From CAVUAF01 sp963739375 (GTDB lineage Bacteria; Acidobacteriota; Terriglobia; Terriglobales; Acidobacteriaceae): a stretch of 64,000 bases of DNA. Both the position numbers and the translations under genes were made by a program. The stretch spans positions 62,001-126,000 of the forward strand of contig CAVUAF010000024.1 in assembly GCA_963739375.1 (NCBI GenBank), read 5' to 3'. The notes under the pieces were generated by a model. That model ran no database searches, was not told the origin of the DNA, and worked only from the letters and a program-made list of their open reading frames with translations. Positions 15,883 through 23,899 of this stretch are shown here, in pieces. The number at the start of each line of letters is the position of its first letter. Positions within the stretch are counted from its first letter, which is position 1.

Positions 15883-16443
15883 TCACGAGTGTCTTGCCGC
15901 CCTGGGTACCTTCTCCGCTTCCCGCGCCGCCTTCATCACCGTCTTCTTCATGCGGTTTTCCCCCGCCCAGTAGAGCGAGATCTCGTGCCCGTCGGGGTCG
16001 TTGAGGTAGGCGTGGCGCCAGCCCCAGGGCATCAGGCGCGGCAGTTGGGTGAAGTAGAAGCCTTTCTTGCGCAGCTTGTCGCAGAATGCATCAAGTTCCG
16101 GCACCTCGAAGTAGAGCCGCACCCCCTCGCTCTCGATGGGCGCACCCGGGTTCGCCTGGTGCAGCGCGATGGTGCCGTTGCCCGCCGGCGCGCGCAGCCG
16201 CGCGTACACCGACTTGCCCTCGAAGCGGAAGTCTTCGATCAGCTTGAAGCCCAGCAGCTCCTTGTAGAACGTGGTGGCGCGCTCCACCTCGCGGGCGTAG
16301 ATCATGGCGTGGTTGAAGTCGAGCCCGGCGGCCGGCTTCGTCGCGGCCGCGGCGGATTTCGGCGCTTTCTTCGCTGCCCGGGCAGGTTTCTTGGCGCTCG
16401 CCCGCGGCTTCCCGCCCTTCTTCTTCGTCTTGGATTTCGGCAT
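15883..16443 (-). CDS. VOC (glyoxalase/bleomycin-resistance) family protein with lysine-rich tail
   Basis: A 186-residue protein. Residues about 43-165 form a vicinal-oxygen-chelate domain: FNHAMIYAREVERATTFYKE, LYFEVPELDAFCDKL and HAYLNDPDGHEISLYW. The catalytic substrate is unknown. Residues 1-40 are a Lys/Ala/Pro-rich stretch resembling histone H1 tails. ATG at 16443 is chosen; a GTG at 16452 would add three residues. It is divergent from map across a 49-nt AT-richer gap that can serve both strands. Confidence 0.8.
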   Translation of the reverse strand: MPKSKTKKKGGKPRASAKKPARAAKKAPKSAAAATKPAAGLDFNHAMIYAREVERATTFYKELLGFKLIEDFRFEGKSVYARLRAPAGNGTIALHQANPGAPIESEGVRLYFEVPELDAFCDKLRKKGFYFTQLPRLMPWGWRHAYLNDPDGHEISLYWAGENRMKKTVMKAAREAEKVPRAARHS

Positions 16444-16478
16444 ACGCTTCACCCGTAGCTGGATGCGGGCGGCAATTG

Positions 16479-16484
16479 TAAACT
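16479..16484 (+). promoter_or_regulatory. Putative -10 element TAAACT, 8 nt before map
   Basis: TAAACT ends 8 nt before the ATG of map with no Shine-Dalgarno in between, so the message may start at the ATG. The opposite strand reads TTTACAAT here, a possible -10 for the divergent VOC gene. Confidence 0.4.
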
Positions 16485-16492
16485 AGCGCTGC

Positions 16493-17233
16493 ATGTCCAT
16501 CGAATCGGAGCGCGATCTTGCCGGGCTCAGGGAAATCGGCGGCATTGTGGCCGACGTGCTGCGCCTCATGCGCGCCGCGGTGCGCCCCGGCATCACCACC
16601 GCCGCCCTCGACGCCATCGCGGAAGCCGGGTTCCAGCGCCGTGGCGCCCAGAGCTCTCCGCGCGCCGTCTACCGCTTTCCCGGCGCCACCTGCATCAGCG
16701 TGAACGACGAGGTGGTGCACGGCATTCCCGGCAGCCGCGCCCTGCTCCCCGGCGACATCGTCAAGCTCGACGTCACCGCGCAGAAGGATGGCTACGTGGC
16801 CGACGCCTGCGTCAGTGTCGCCGTGCCCCCGGCGAGCGACGAGACGCGGCGGCTCATCGCCTGCGCCGAGCGCGCCTTCCGCAAAGCCATGAAGGTGGCG
16901 CGCGCCGGCAAACGGCTGAACGAAATCGGCGCCGCGGTGGAAAACGAGGTCCGGCGCAGCGGCTTCAGCGTGGTGCGCGAACTCTGCGGCCACGGCGTGG
17001 GCCACACCATCCACGAGCCCCCCACCGTGGCCAACTATTACGACCCGCGCGCCCGCCAGCCTCTCACCGAGGGCCTCGTCATCACCGTCGAGCCCATCAT
17101 CACCGCCGGCGAAGACTCCGTCCGCACCGCCGCCGACGGCTGGACCGTACAAACCCTGGACGGGGCGCGCGCCGCCCACTTCGAGCACACCCTCGTCATT
17201 ACCCGCGGCGAGCCCCTGATCCTGACCGCGTGA
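16493..17233 (+). CDS. map: Type I methionine aminopeptidase
   Basis: A 246-residue pita-bread-fold metallopeptidase that removes the initiator methionine from new proteins. The metal-binding residues are visible: Asp in VKLDVT, Asp in VADAC, His in CGHGVGHTIHEPP, Glu in ITVEPI and Glu in AHFEHT. The length matches bacterial type I enzymes without N-terminal extension. It is probably leaderless (see the -10 at 16479). Its usual ribosomal-protein neighbours are absent, so it may be an additional copy. Confidence 0.95.
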   Translation: MSIESERDLAGLREIGGIVADVLRLMRAAVRPGITTAALDAIAEAGFQRRGAQSSPRAVYRFPGATCISVNDEVVHGIPGSRALLPGDIVKLDVTAQKDGYVADACVSVAVPPASDETRRLIACAERAFRKAMKVARAGKRLNEIGAAVENEVRRSGFSVVRELCGHGVGHTIHEPPTVANYYDPRARQPLTEGLVITVEPIITAGEDSVRTAADGWTVQTLDGARAAHFEHTLVITRGEPLILTA

Positions 17234-17235
17234 CA

Positions 17236-17494
17236 CCCACCACAGAGACACAGGGACACAGAGAAGGAAAAAGGCAAAAGGAAAGAGGCAGGACTAAGCG
17301 GCGTTCACGGAGACGGCGCCTTTTCTTTGCCTTCTTACTCTTGCCTTGGTTTTCCTCTGTGCCTCGGTGCCTCTGTGGTAGGTGTCAGAGGAAGGCCGAA
17401 CGAAAAAGGCGAAACCGGAGAATCGCAAATCGCCAAATCACCAAATCACGAAATGACTAGATCCCTCTGTGTCTCTGTGCCTCTGTGGTAGGTG
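17236..17494. repeat. CACAGAGACACAGG micro-repeats in opposite orientations
   Basis: The gap after map opens with ACCACAGAGACACAGGGACACAG and carries its reverse form (CTCTGTGCCTCGGTGCCTCTGTGGTAGG) at 17353-17384. A second reverse form is at 17462-17496. Between them, 17420-17455 holds AAATCGCCAAATCACCAAAT, another short periodic repeat. The opposed copies could pair into long stems. No gene is seen. Confidence 0.75.
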
Positions 17495-18202
17495 TTACCG
17501 TGGCGTGAATTGCCCCAGGTCGTAGATGCCAAGCTGCTTCTCCAGCCCGGCCACCTGGTCGCGCACTCCCTCGAAGCCTTCCGGGCCGAACAGCTCGTGC
17601 TCCTTGCGCTCGAAGTCTTCGCCCAGCGCGCTGTATTCGTGCGGGCCGACGATCTCGTGCAAGGCGGGAAACAGCACGGTGTCTTCGCGCGCCTCGTGCG
17701 GCCGGTACATGCGGACGAAGCGCTGCATGGCGTCGAGCAGTTGCTGCCGCTGCGGCTGGTTGCGCTGCGTCACCGGCCGCAGCGAGCCCGCGCGCGTCAG
17801 CGAGAGGATCTGGTTGGTCAGGGTGCGGCCGGCGGCGTGCTGTTGCCGCAGGGTGGCGACCAGCTCGCCGAGCTTCTTCGCTTTTTCGAAGCGCGGGAAG
17901 AGGTGGTCCTCCTCCAGCTTCTCGTGATACTCCTCGATGAAGCGCTGCACGATCTCCGCCGCCTGCCCCAGGACGCGTGGGTCCAGCTCGCGATTGCCGC
18001 GCAGCCGCCGGTCTGCCTCCTCGTAGATCAACAGGATGCGGTTGAGCACGCCATGCTCCCGCATCAGGTCCTCGACCGGGCCAATCTCTTCCAGTTCCTG
18101 CGGCGCCCCCGCCTGCTGCGGCTGGGCCCAGAGCGCCGGCGTGGCCAGCGCGACAGCGGCGCTGGTGCGCAGAAAGGTGCGCCGGCTGCGATTGTCAAAC
18201 AT
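17495..18202 (-). CDS. Hemerythrin-domain protein with a Tat-type signal
   Basis: A 235-residue protein. The N-terminus has a twin-arginine-like signal (NRSRRTFLRTSAAVALATPA) and then a four-helix hemerythrin domain: LMREHGVLNRILLIYEEADR, EEYHEKLEEDHLFPRFEK, LRQQHAAG and YRPHEAREDTVLFPAL. The His/Glu ligands of a diiron centre are in place. Such proteins bind oxygen or NO or sense redox. Periplasmic location follows from the signal. ATG at 18202 is chosen because it begins the signal peptide. Confidence 0.88.
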   Translation of the reverse strand: MFDNRSRRTFLRTSAAVALATPALWAQPQQAGAPQELEEIGPVEDLMREHGVLNRILLIYEEADRRLRGNRELDPRVLGQAAEIVQRFIEEYHEKLEEDHLFPRFEKAKKLGELVATLRQQHAAGRTLTNQILSLTRAGSLRPVTQRNQPQRQQLLDAMQRFVRMYRPHEAREDTVLFPALHEIVGPHEYSALGEDFERKEHELFGPEGFEGVRDQVAGLEKQLGIYDLGQFTPR

Positions 18203-18322
18203 TTTCCACCTCCCACCTGCTGGCAAGGTTACACAAGCGTTCGCTACAATGAAAGTGCGTGCGCCGGAAGCGTGCGCGGCGGTAGAATTCGCGCCACCTT
18301 CGCGTCTCACGAGGAACCCAAC

Positions 18323-18670
18323 GTGTCCACGTCGCCGGTTTCATCCGCGGGCCATCTGCCGCAGTTGCCCAACCACAAGGTGAAACTCAAGAAGCCGGGC
18401 CAGCGCGCGTGCAACGAGAAGGACGCCAAGAACAAGCTCTGCGGCGGCCACCTCAAGCGCTGGTTCTACCTGGCCGACATAAAGGAGCAGGCGTGCGGCG
18501 ACGTGGCGCGCGTCCTGGGCCCCGACGCCGAGGTCTACCGCTGCGAGCACTGCCGCACGCTCTACCTGCCCAACCCGGCGGACCCCGGCGGCGCCAACGT
18601 GGCCGGCAAGGGCAGCATCTCCACCTTCGGCCTCACCCTCGTCCCCAAAGAGGCCAAGGACAAGGCCTGA
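18323..18670 (+). CDS. Small conserved cysteine-containing protein, function unknown
   Basis: A 115-residue protein with GTG at 18323 and a GAGGAA ribosome site. Cysteines at 30, 40, 58, 74 and 77 include a C-x2-C pair (YRCEHCRTLYLP) that suggests zinc or iron-sulfur binding. No known domain is recognised. A TACAAT -10-like hexamer lies at 18245-18250. It is divergent from the hemerythrin gene. Confidence 0.65.
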   Translation: MSTSPVSSAGHLPQLPNHKVKLKKPGQRACNEKDAKNKLCGGHLKRWFYLADIKEQACGDVARVLGPDAEVYRCEHCRTLYLPNPADPGGANVAGKGSISTFGLTLVPKEAKDKA

Positions 18671-18891
18671 TTCGCTATTCGTTATAGTTGGTCGGTCATT
18701 TTTTGATGAATTGCCGGGTGCCCCATCCTGAGCGCAGCGAAGGGTGGGATTAAACGTCCGGTGCCCCATCCTGAGCGCAGCGAAGGGTGGGAATAACGCC
18801 GGGTGCCCCATCCTGAGCGCAGCGAAGGGTGGGAATAACGCCGGGTGCCCCATCCTGAGCGCAGCGAAGGGTGGGAATAACGAATAGCGAA
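18671..18891. repeat. 42-bp tandem array bracketed by a 15-bp perfect inverted repeat
   Basis: The outer arms are TTCGCTATTCGTTAT (18671-18685) and its exact reverse complement at 18877-18891, whose last base is the A of the next gene's ATG. Between them, four units starting at 18716, 18760, 18801 and 18843 share GGTGCCCCATCCTGAGCGCA followed by GCGAAGGGTGGGA. The last two units are exactly 42 bp apart. The transcript could fold into a stem with the array in the loop. Confidence 0.9.
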
Positions 18892-20147
18892 TGCGGCCTT
18901 CCGAACTCATCTACGACTGGAACCACCAGGGCGCCGACCGCTTCGTGCCCCGGCACCCCGTGCAGCTCAACGACGAGTCGCTGCGCGACGGCCTGCAATC
19001 GCCCTCGGTCAAAGACCCCACGCTCGACGAAAAGGTCGCCATCCTCCATCTCATGGAGGCGCTGGGCATCGATTCCCTCGATCTCGGCCTGCCCGGCGCC
19101 GGGCCGCGCGCCGTCGAGCAAACCGAGCGCCTGGCGCGGGAGATCGTCAACCAGAAGCTGAAAATCCGTGGCAACTGCGCCGCCCGCACCCACCGCAACG
19201 ACATCACCCCCATCGCCGAGATCAGCCAGCGCGTGGGCATGGCGATTGAGGCCGCCACCTTCCTCGGCTCCAGCCCCATCCGCCGCTACACCGAAGGCTG
19301 GACCGACGATTTCCTGCTCAAGACCACGGAAGAAGCGGTGAAGTACGCAGTCTCGCTCGGCCTCCCGGTCATGTACGTCACCGAGGACACCACGCGCTGC
19401 GACCCGGAGACCGTCAAGCGGCTGTACACCACGGCGATTGCCTGCGGCGCCACCGCCATCGTGGTCTGCGACACCTGCGGCCACGTCACCCCCAACGGCG
19501 TGGCGGCGCTCATCCGCTTCGTGATCGACGAGGTCATCAAGCCCTCCGGAGAAAAAATCCGCCTCGACTGGCACGGCCACAGCGATCGCGGCCTCGCCGT
19601 CGCCAACTCGCTCGCTGCCGCCAGTGCCGGCGCCGACTGCATCCACGCCACTGCCCTCGGCATCGGCGAACGCGTCGGCAATACCCAGATGGACCAGATG
19701 CTGGTCAACTTCAAGCTCATGGGCGTCGCCCCCTGGGGCGAACAGGACCTCACCCGGCTGCGCGAATACTGCGAGCTGGTCGCGCGCACCACCGGTGTCC
19801 CCATCCCCAAGCACTACCCGGTCTTCGGCTACGACGCCTTCCGCACCTCCACCGGCGTCCACGCCGCCGCCGTCATCAAGGCCCTCCGCCGCCACGACGC
19901 CGCGCTCGCCGACGCGGTGTATTCCGGCGTGCCCGCCGCCCTCTTCGGCCTGGAGCAGGTGATCGAGGTCGGCCCCATGTCGGGCCGCTCCAACGTGCTG
20001 TTCTGGCTGGAGCATCGCGGCCTGCCGGCGGACGAGGCGGTCATCGACCGCATCTTCCAGCTCGCCAAGCAGAGCGACCGCTGCCTCACCGAAGCCGAGA
20101 TTCTCGCCTGCTGTAACCCCTCCGCCAAGACCTCTTTGTCGTCCTGA
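18891..20147 (+). CDS. HMGL-like acyltransferase/aldolase (2-isopropylmalate/homocitrate synthase family)
   Basis: A 418-residue TIM-barrel protein of the LeuA/homocitrate synthase/HMG-CoA lyase superfamily. It has the opening motif LNDESLRDGLQSP, CAARTHRND, DTCGHVTPNG, HGHSDRGLAVANS (metal-binding HxH) and GIGERVGNTQMDQ. The C-terminal regulatory domain of LeuA is absent. Substrate choice (leucine, lysine or another 2-oxo acid pathway) cannot be settled; no pathway genes are adjacent. The ATG overlaps the end of the inverted-repeat element, so that structure may affect expression. Confidence 0.82.
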   Translation: MRPSELIYDWNHQGADRFVPRHPVQLNDESLRDGLQSPSVKDPTLDEKVAILHLMEALGIDSLDLGLPGAGPRAVEQTERLAREIVNQKLKIRGNCAARTHRNDITPIAEISQRVGMAIEAATFLGSSPIRRYTEGWTDDFLLKTTEEAVKYAVSLGLPVMYVTEDTTRCDPETVKRLYTTAIACGATAIVVCDTCGHVTPNGVAALIRFVIDEVIKPSGEKIRLDWHGHSDRGLAVANSLAAASAGADCIHATALGIGERVGNTQMDQMLVNFKLMGVAPWGEQDLTRLREYCELVARTTGVPIPKHYPVFGYDAFRTSTGVHAAAVIKALRRHDAALADAVYSGVPAALFGLEQVIEVGPMSGRSNVLFWLEHRGLPADEAVIDRIFQLAKQSDRCLTEAEILACCNPSAKTSLSS

Positions 20148-20170
20148 ACGGATGGTGGCTTGGTTTCGTC

Positions 20171-20262
20171 TAGAAACTAGAAACTAGAAACAAGAAACTA
20201 GAAACTCCCGGGATCTGCTCTCGCTTTTGGCCGACGACCAACGACCGACGACCGACGACTGC
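20171..20262. repeat. TAGAAAC and GACGACC micro-repeats
   Basis: 20171-20208 is a run of CTAGAAACTAGAAACAAGAAA type, a relative of the CGAAAC micro-repeat. 20231-20262 repeats CGACGACC/CGACCGACGA. Related sequence appears at the 3' end of the glycosyltransferase gene near 42290. Nothing gene-like is in this gap. Confidence 0.75.
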
Positions 20263-20271
20263 CCCATGCGA

Positions 20272-20277
20272 TACCAT
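20272..20277 (+). promoter_or_regulatory. Putative -10 element TACCAT, 8 nt before the M20 peptidase
   Basis: TACCAT ends 8 nt before the ATG at 20286 with no ribosome site between, the same layout as at 297 and 16479. A leaderless transcript is inferred. Confidence 0.35.
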
Positions 20278-20285
20278 GCTGCCGG

Positions 20286-21524
20286 ATGCCCTTGCCCACC
20301 AAAGCCAAGCCGGCCTCGGCGCCCGCCGAAGTCGCGCGCGTCGCCGCGCTGCCCGGCGTGCACGCGGCCTACGAGTGGTTCCGGCGCCACCAGCGCGAGC
20401 TCGCCGAGCTCCAGCTCGAGCTCACTCGCATCCCCGCGCCCCCCTTTGGTGAGGCTGCGCGTTCCGCCTGGCTGGCCGAGCGCTTCCGCTCCCTGGGCCT
20501 CGACGAGGTGCGCATCGACGAAGTCGGCAACGTCACCGCCCTACGCCCCGGCAGCGACCCCGGCGAGCCTTACTTCGCGGTAAGCGCCCATCTCGACACC
20601 GTTTTTCCCGCCGGCCTGCCGCTCGACGTGCACGCCGACGCCGGCAAGCTCTTCGGCCCCGGCATCAGCGACAACTCCGCCGGCGTCGTCGCGCTGCTGG
20701 CGCTCGTTTCCGCCCTGCAGCAGGCCGGCCTGCGCACCACCGCGCCCCTGCTGTTCATCGGCAACGTCGGCGAAGAAGGTGAAGGCGATCTGCGCGGCAT
20801 GCGCCACATCTTCTCCGACCCCCGCTGGCAGGACGCCATCGGCTCCACCCTGGTCATCGACGGCGCCCAGAGCGAGACCATCGTCACCGAAGCCCTGGGC
20901 AGCCGCCGCTTCGAGGTCACCGTCAGCGGCCCCGGCGGCCACTCCTGGAGCGACTTCGGCGCCCCCAATGCCATCGTCCTGCTAGCCCGCGCCATCGAGC
21001 GCTTCAGCCGCACCGCGGTGCCTCTCAGCCCCAAGACCACCTTCAACGTCGGCGTCATCAGCGGCGGTACCTCGGTGAACTCCATCGCCGAAAGCGCCAG
21101 CATGCGGGTGGACATCCGCTCCTCGTCGCCCCGCGAGATCGATCGCATCGAAACCGCGCTGCGCCAGGCGCTGAGCGCCGCCTTGGGCGACGTCCCGGCG
21201 GAGGCTGCCGCCGGCAATGGCGCCGGCGTCCGCCACGACCTCCGGCTCATCGGCAACCGCCCGGCCGCCGAACTGCGCAGCCCCTCCCGCCTGCTGGCCG
21301 TCGCCCAGGCCGTCGATGCTCACCTCGGCAACCCCTCGCGCCTTACCCGCGCCTCCACCGACGCCAATATCCCGCTTGCCCTGGGCCGCGAGGCCATTGC
21401 CCTCGGCGGCGGCGGTAACGGTGGCGGCGCCCACACCCTCCACGAGTGGTACGACCCCCGCGGCCGCGACCTCGGCCTCCAGCGCCTCCTGCTGCTCATC
21501 GCCGCCATGGCCGGCGCCGAGTAA
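20286..21524 (+). CDS. M20-family metallopeptidase (peptidase T/CPG2-like)
   Basis: A 412-residue zinc exopeptidase. The catalytic and metal motifs are SAHLDTVFP (His and Asp), PGISDNSAGV (bridging Asp) and GNVGEEGEGDL (catalytic Glu-Glu), with a dimerisation domain containing GPGGHSWSDFG. The late STDANIP and HTLHEWYDP supply remaining ligands. It likely trims di- or tripeptides or acylated amino acids in the cytoplasm; no signal peptide is seen. It is monocistronic and followed by repeats. Confidence 0.88.
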   Translation: MPLPTKAKPASAPAEVARVAALPGVHAAYEWFRRHQRELAELQLELTRIPAPPFGEAARSAWLAERFRSLGLDEVRIDEVGNVTALRPGSDPGEPYFAVSAHLDTVFPAGLPLDVHADAGKLFGPGISDNSAGVVALLALVSALQQAGLRTTAPLLFIGNVGEEGEGDLRGMRHIFSDPRWQDAIGSTLVIDGAQSETIVTEALGSRRFEVTVSGPGGHSWSDFGAPNAIVLLARAIERFSRTAVPLSPKTTFNVGVISGGTSVNSIAESASMRVDIRSSSPREIDRIETALRQALSAALGDVPAEAAAGNGAGVRHDLRLIGNRPAAELRSPSRLLAVAQAVDAHLGNPSRLTRASTDANIPLALGREAIALGGGGNGGGAHTLHEWYDPRGRDLGLQRLLLLIAAMAGAE

Positions 21525-21561
21525 CGCGTCCCGCCACCCCTCAATTCGCAAGCCTGTTTGA

Positions 21562-21842
21562 GGTGTAGCCCGGCCGCCCTCGGCCGGGCTGGCGGGAATG
21601 AATGTCATCCTGAGCAAGCGCGACCCTGAGCGGAGCGAAGGGGCGAGTCGAAGGATCCCTATTCCGCCCGTGCCGCCTGCCGCTCGCCCCCTCTCCGCCA
21701 ATGCGCGCAGCGAGGGAGCTGCTTCTTCTGAGCTCTTGCTCGAAACACGAAACCCGAAACTCGAAACTTCTCTTGGGGCAATGCCGCACTTCGGCAATTC
21801 GGCAATGGGGAAGGTTCCCGCACTTCGGCGATTCGGCAATGA
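21562..21842. repeat. Composite intergenic repeat module (R4), copy 1
   Basis: A module made of smaller repeats in fixed order: GTAGCCCGGCCGCCCTCGGC hairpin, GTCATCCTGAGC, CGAAGGGG, GAGTCGAAGGATCCCTA, a pyrimidine tract, CCAATGC-CGCAGCGAGG, GAGCTCTTGCTCGAAAC, then CCCGAAACTCGAAAC. A close copy is at 30414-30648. Two rounds of GCACTTCGGCAATTCGGCAA follow at 21783-21842. The gap 21525-22043 holds no convincing gene. Confidence 0.85.
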
Positions 21843-22043
21843 GGCAGGTTACTATTTTCTAATCGGCCGATATGTGCTCTTGCATCCCCCTTCCATTTTT
21901 CATACAATCCCCGCCGCCTCACTTCATAGAGCCCCTGGTCCAAGCGCAGCTCGGCCTAGCAAATGACCTTTTTGGTTATCCTTTTTCTCCGTTGGCTGCG
22001 GCGTCGTGCTATCACGGCGGAAGTGCGCTGTGAGCGTGGGGTC

Positions 22044-22460
22044 ATGATTTTTACCGCTGCCGACGTGAAGTCCATCTACGTCTTCGGCTGCGGGCTCTCC
22101 ACCGCCATCCTGTTTCTCCTGGCCGCCTTTGGCGCGCGCTGGTCGCTGATTCCCCCGGCGGCAATCGTGGTGGCCTTCCTTTACTGCTGGCCGGCCGACA
22201 TCCTGGTTACCCCCGGCTACGTCATCGAGCGCCACTGGTGGGGGAAGCGCGTCAAGATCGCCTGGGAAGACGTGGGCTCCGTCGTCCACCGCACCGGCGA
22301 CCACTCCACCTACGTCTTTGCCACCGACGGCCACGAAGTCCGCCACACCGCCTTCCACGCCGCCCCCGCCCGCTTCCAGGCGGAAATCAAGCTGCGCACC
22401 CCGGTCACCCGCATCGCCGACTGGGACGCTGTCCCCAGCCTCCTCGCCGCCACCCGCTGA
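22044..22460 (+). CDS. Small membrane protein with a PH-like domain, function unknown
   Basis: A 138-residue protein: two adjacent membrane helices (about residues 11-55), then a soluble stretch ILVTPGYVIERHWWGKRVKI to GDHSTYVFATDGHEVRHT that resembles bacterial PH domains (YdbT/DUF304 type). ATG at 22044 is preferred; an ATG at 21963 adds 27 residues with low third-position GC and no ribosome site. A TACAAT -10-like hexamer is at 21903. Unknown role at the membrane. Confidence 0.6.
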   Translation: MIFTAADVKSIYVFGCGLSTAILFLLAAFGARWSLIPPAAIVVAFLYCWPADILVTPGYVIERHWWGKRVKIAWEDVGSVVHRTGDHSTYVFATDGHEVRHTAFHAAPARFQAEIKLRTPVTRIADWDAVPSLLAATR

Positions 22461-22533
22461 CTCCGTACCCCGTTCCCCCGTTGCCCAATCTCCTGTTACA
22501 TTTGTTCACCACCTACATCTCTCAGGAGGCTGC

Positions 22534-23757
22534 ATGACTCGGGTCCGCGTGGGGTTATTTCTGCTGTTGATGAGCTTGCCGTTGGTGTTTGCCGTGGCCC
22601 AGGCGCCTGCTCCGGCGCCAGGGGCCCAGCGTCCGGGAGGGCCGCCGCCGCGCGTGGAAGCGGTGCCGGGTAAGCCGGCGGAAGAGGTCTACCACAATAT
22701 CCAGGCGCTCAAAGGCCTGCCCTCGGAAGACGTGCTGCCCTCCATGCAGGTCTTTCGCTCGGCGCTGGGGGTGGAATGCGGCTTCTGCCACGCCGACGTC
22801 AACGGCCGCCTCGATCTCGAGGCCGACACCAAGGAAGAGAAGGCGACCGCGCGCAAGATGATCGCCATGGTCAAGGCCATCAACGACCAGAACTTCAACG
22901 GGCGCGGCGACGTGACCTGCGCCACCTGCCACCAGGGCCACAACAATCCCAGCCCCATGGCCCCAGTACCCGATATTGACGCGCTGCGTGCCCGCATCGC
23001 CGTCCGCCAAGCCGCGTTGGCCGCGGGACAACCGCCCGCACCACCCGCAGGCCAACCCGCGGCGCCTGCCGGGCCGCCCGGCCCGCCGCGCCGCCCGCCG
23101 CCGCCCCCGGTCGCGCCCATCTTCGACAAGTTCATCCAGGCCATCGGCGGCCAGGAGGCCGTGGATAAGCTGACTACGCGCGTTGCCAAGGCCACGGTGA
23201 GCGGCTTGGCCGGACAGTCCATCAACACCGAGTCCTATCAGAAGGCGCCCAACAAGGCGGTCTCCATCCAGGGACAAGGCTCCAGTGGCTATGACGGCCA
23301 GCACGCCTGGTTTCTCCGCGGCGGCGAAGCCCGCGAAGTCACCGGCCGCGACGCCGAGACCCTCGCCGCCGTGGCCATGTTCTTCCGCGACCTCAACCCC
23401 AAGCAGGCGTATCCGCAAGCCGTGGTCGGCGGGCGCGACCGCATCAACGGCCACGACTGCTGGGTGGTGCGCGCGCGCGTCCCCAACACCCGCGCCCAGG
23501 ACCGCCTCTACTACGACGTGGATTCCGGCCTGCTGCTGCGCCGCATCACCACCATGCCCACGCCCTTCGGGCTGCTGCCCCAGACCACCGACTACGACGA
23601 CTACAAGGAGTTCAACGGCGTCAAGGTGGCCACCATCATCCGCCGCTACGACGTCAACAACGTCCTGACCACGAAGCTGACCGAGGTCAGCTTCAATACC
23701 CCGGTGGATGACGCGAAGTTCGCCATGCCGGCGACCTCCGCCGCCCCCCGGCAATAA
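22534..23757 (+). CDS. Secreted c-type cytochrome, reaction-centre cytochrome-like, with C-terminal lipoprotein-carrier-like domain
   Basis: A 407-residue protein with a strong AGGAGG ribosome site. A signal peptide (VGLFLLLMSLPLVFAVAQA) is followed by a two-heme domain (CGFCH and CATCH) of the photosynthetic reaction-centre cytochrome type, beginning EEVYHNIQALKGLPSEDVLP. A Pro/Ala linker (about 165-190) leads to a C-terminal beta-rich domain, FDKFIQAIGGQEAVDKL to FKVATIIRRYD-like strands, similar to LolA/LolB-type or DUF4292 folds. No photosynthesis is implied; the family is common in Acidobacteriota and its role is unknown. Confidence 0.8.
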   Translation: MTRVRVGLFLLLMSLPLVFAVAQAPAPAPGAQRPGGPPPRVEAVPGKPAEEVYHNIQALKGLPSEDVLPSMQVFRSALGVECGFCHADVNGRLDLEADTKEEKATARKMIAMVKAINDQNFNGRGDVTCATCHQGHNNPSPMAPVPDIDALRARIAVRQAALAAGQPPAPPAGQPAAPAGPPGPPRRPPPPPVAPIFDKFIQAIGGQEAVDKLTTRVAKATVSGLAGQSINTESYQKAPNKAVSIQGQGSSGYDGQHAWFLRGGEAREVTGRDAETLAAVAMFFRDLNPKQAYPQAVVGGRDRINGHDCWVVRARVPNTRAQDRLYYDVDSGLLLRRITTMPTPFGLLPQTTDYDDYKEFNGVKVATIIRRYDVNNVLTTKLTEVSFNTPVDDAKFAMPATSAAPRQ

Positions 23758-23790
23758 AAACATCCCGAGGAACGTAGTGCCCGGGATAAA

Positions 23791-23856
23791 ACATCCCGAG
23801 CGCAGCGAGGGAGCCCTACCTGACCCAAACTGCCGCGGTTCAGTAGGGCTCCCTCG
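23791..23856. repeat. Palindromic repeat R6, copy 1 (possible terminator)
   Basis: ACATCCCGAGCGCAG is followed by a perfect 14-bp stem CGAGGGAGCCCTAC (23806-23819) pairing with 23843-23856. The copy at 40411-40497 shares the stem sequence. It follows the cytochrome gene, with no U-tract. Confidence 0.75.
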
Positions 23857-23887
23857 ATTCCGGCGAGCTACCCGAAGCCTGATTTGC

Positions 23888-23893
23888 TAATCT
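23888..23893 (+). promoter_or_regulatory. Putative -10 element TAATCT, 6 nt before a GTG start
   Basis: TAATCT ends 6 nt before the GTG at 23900, leaving no room for a ribosome site. Transcription would start at about the GTG, suggesting a leaderless message. Confidence 0.35.
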
Positions 23894-23899
23894 GCCTGC

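Noticed and set aside
18716..18884. CRISPR-like array
   Set aside because: The units are contiguous near-identical tandem copies without variable spacers, and no cas genes are near.
22534..23757. Photosynthetic reaction-centre subunit
   Set aside because: Only two heme sites and no puf or pigment genes. The family is common in non-phototrophic Acidobacteriota.
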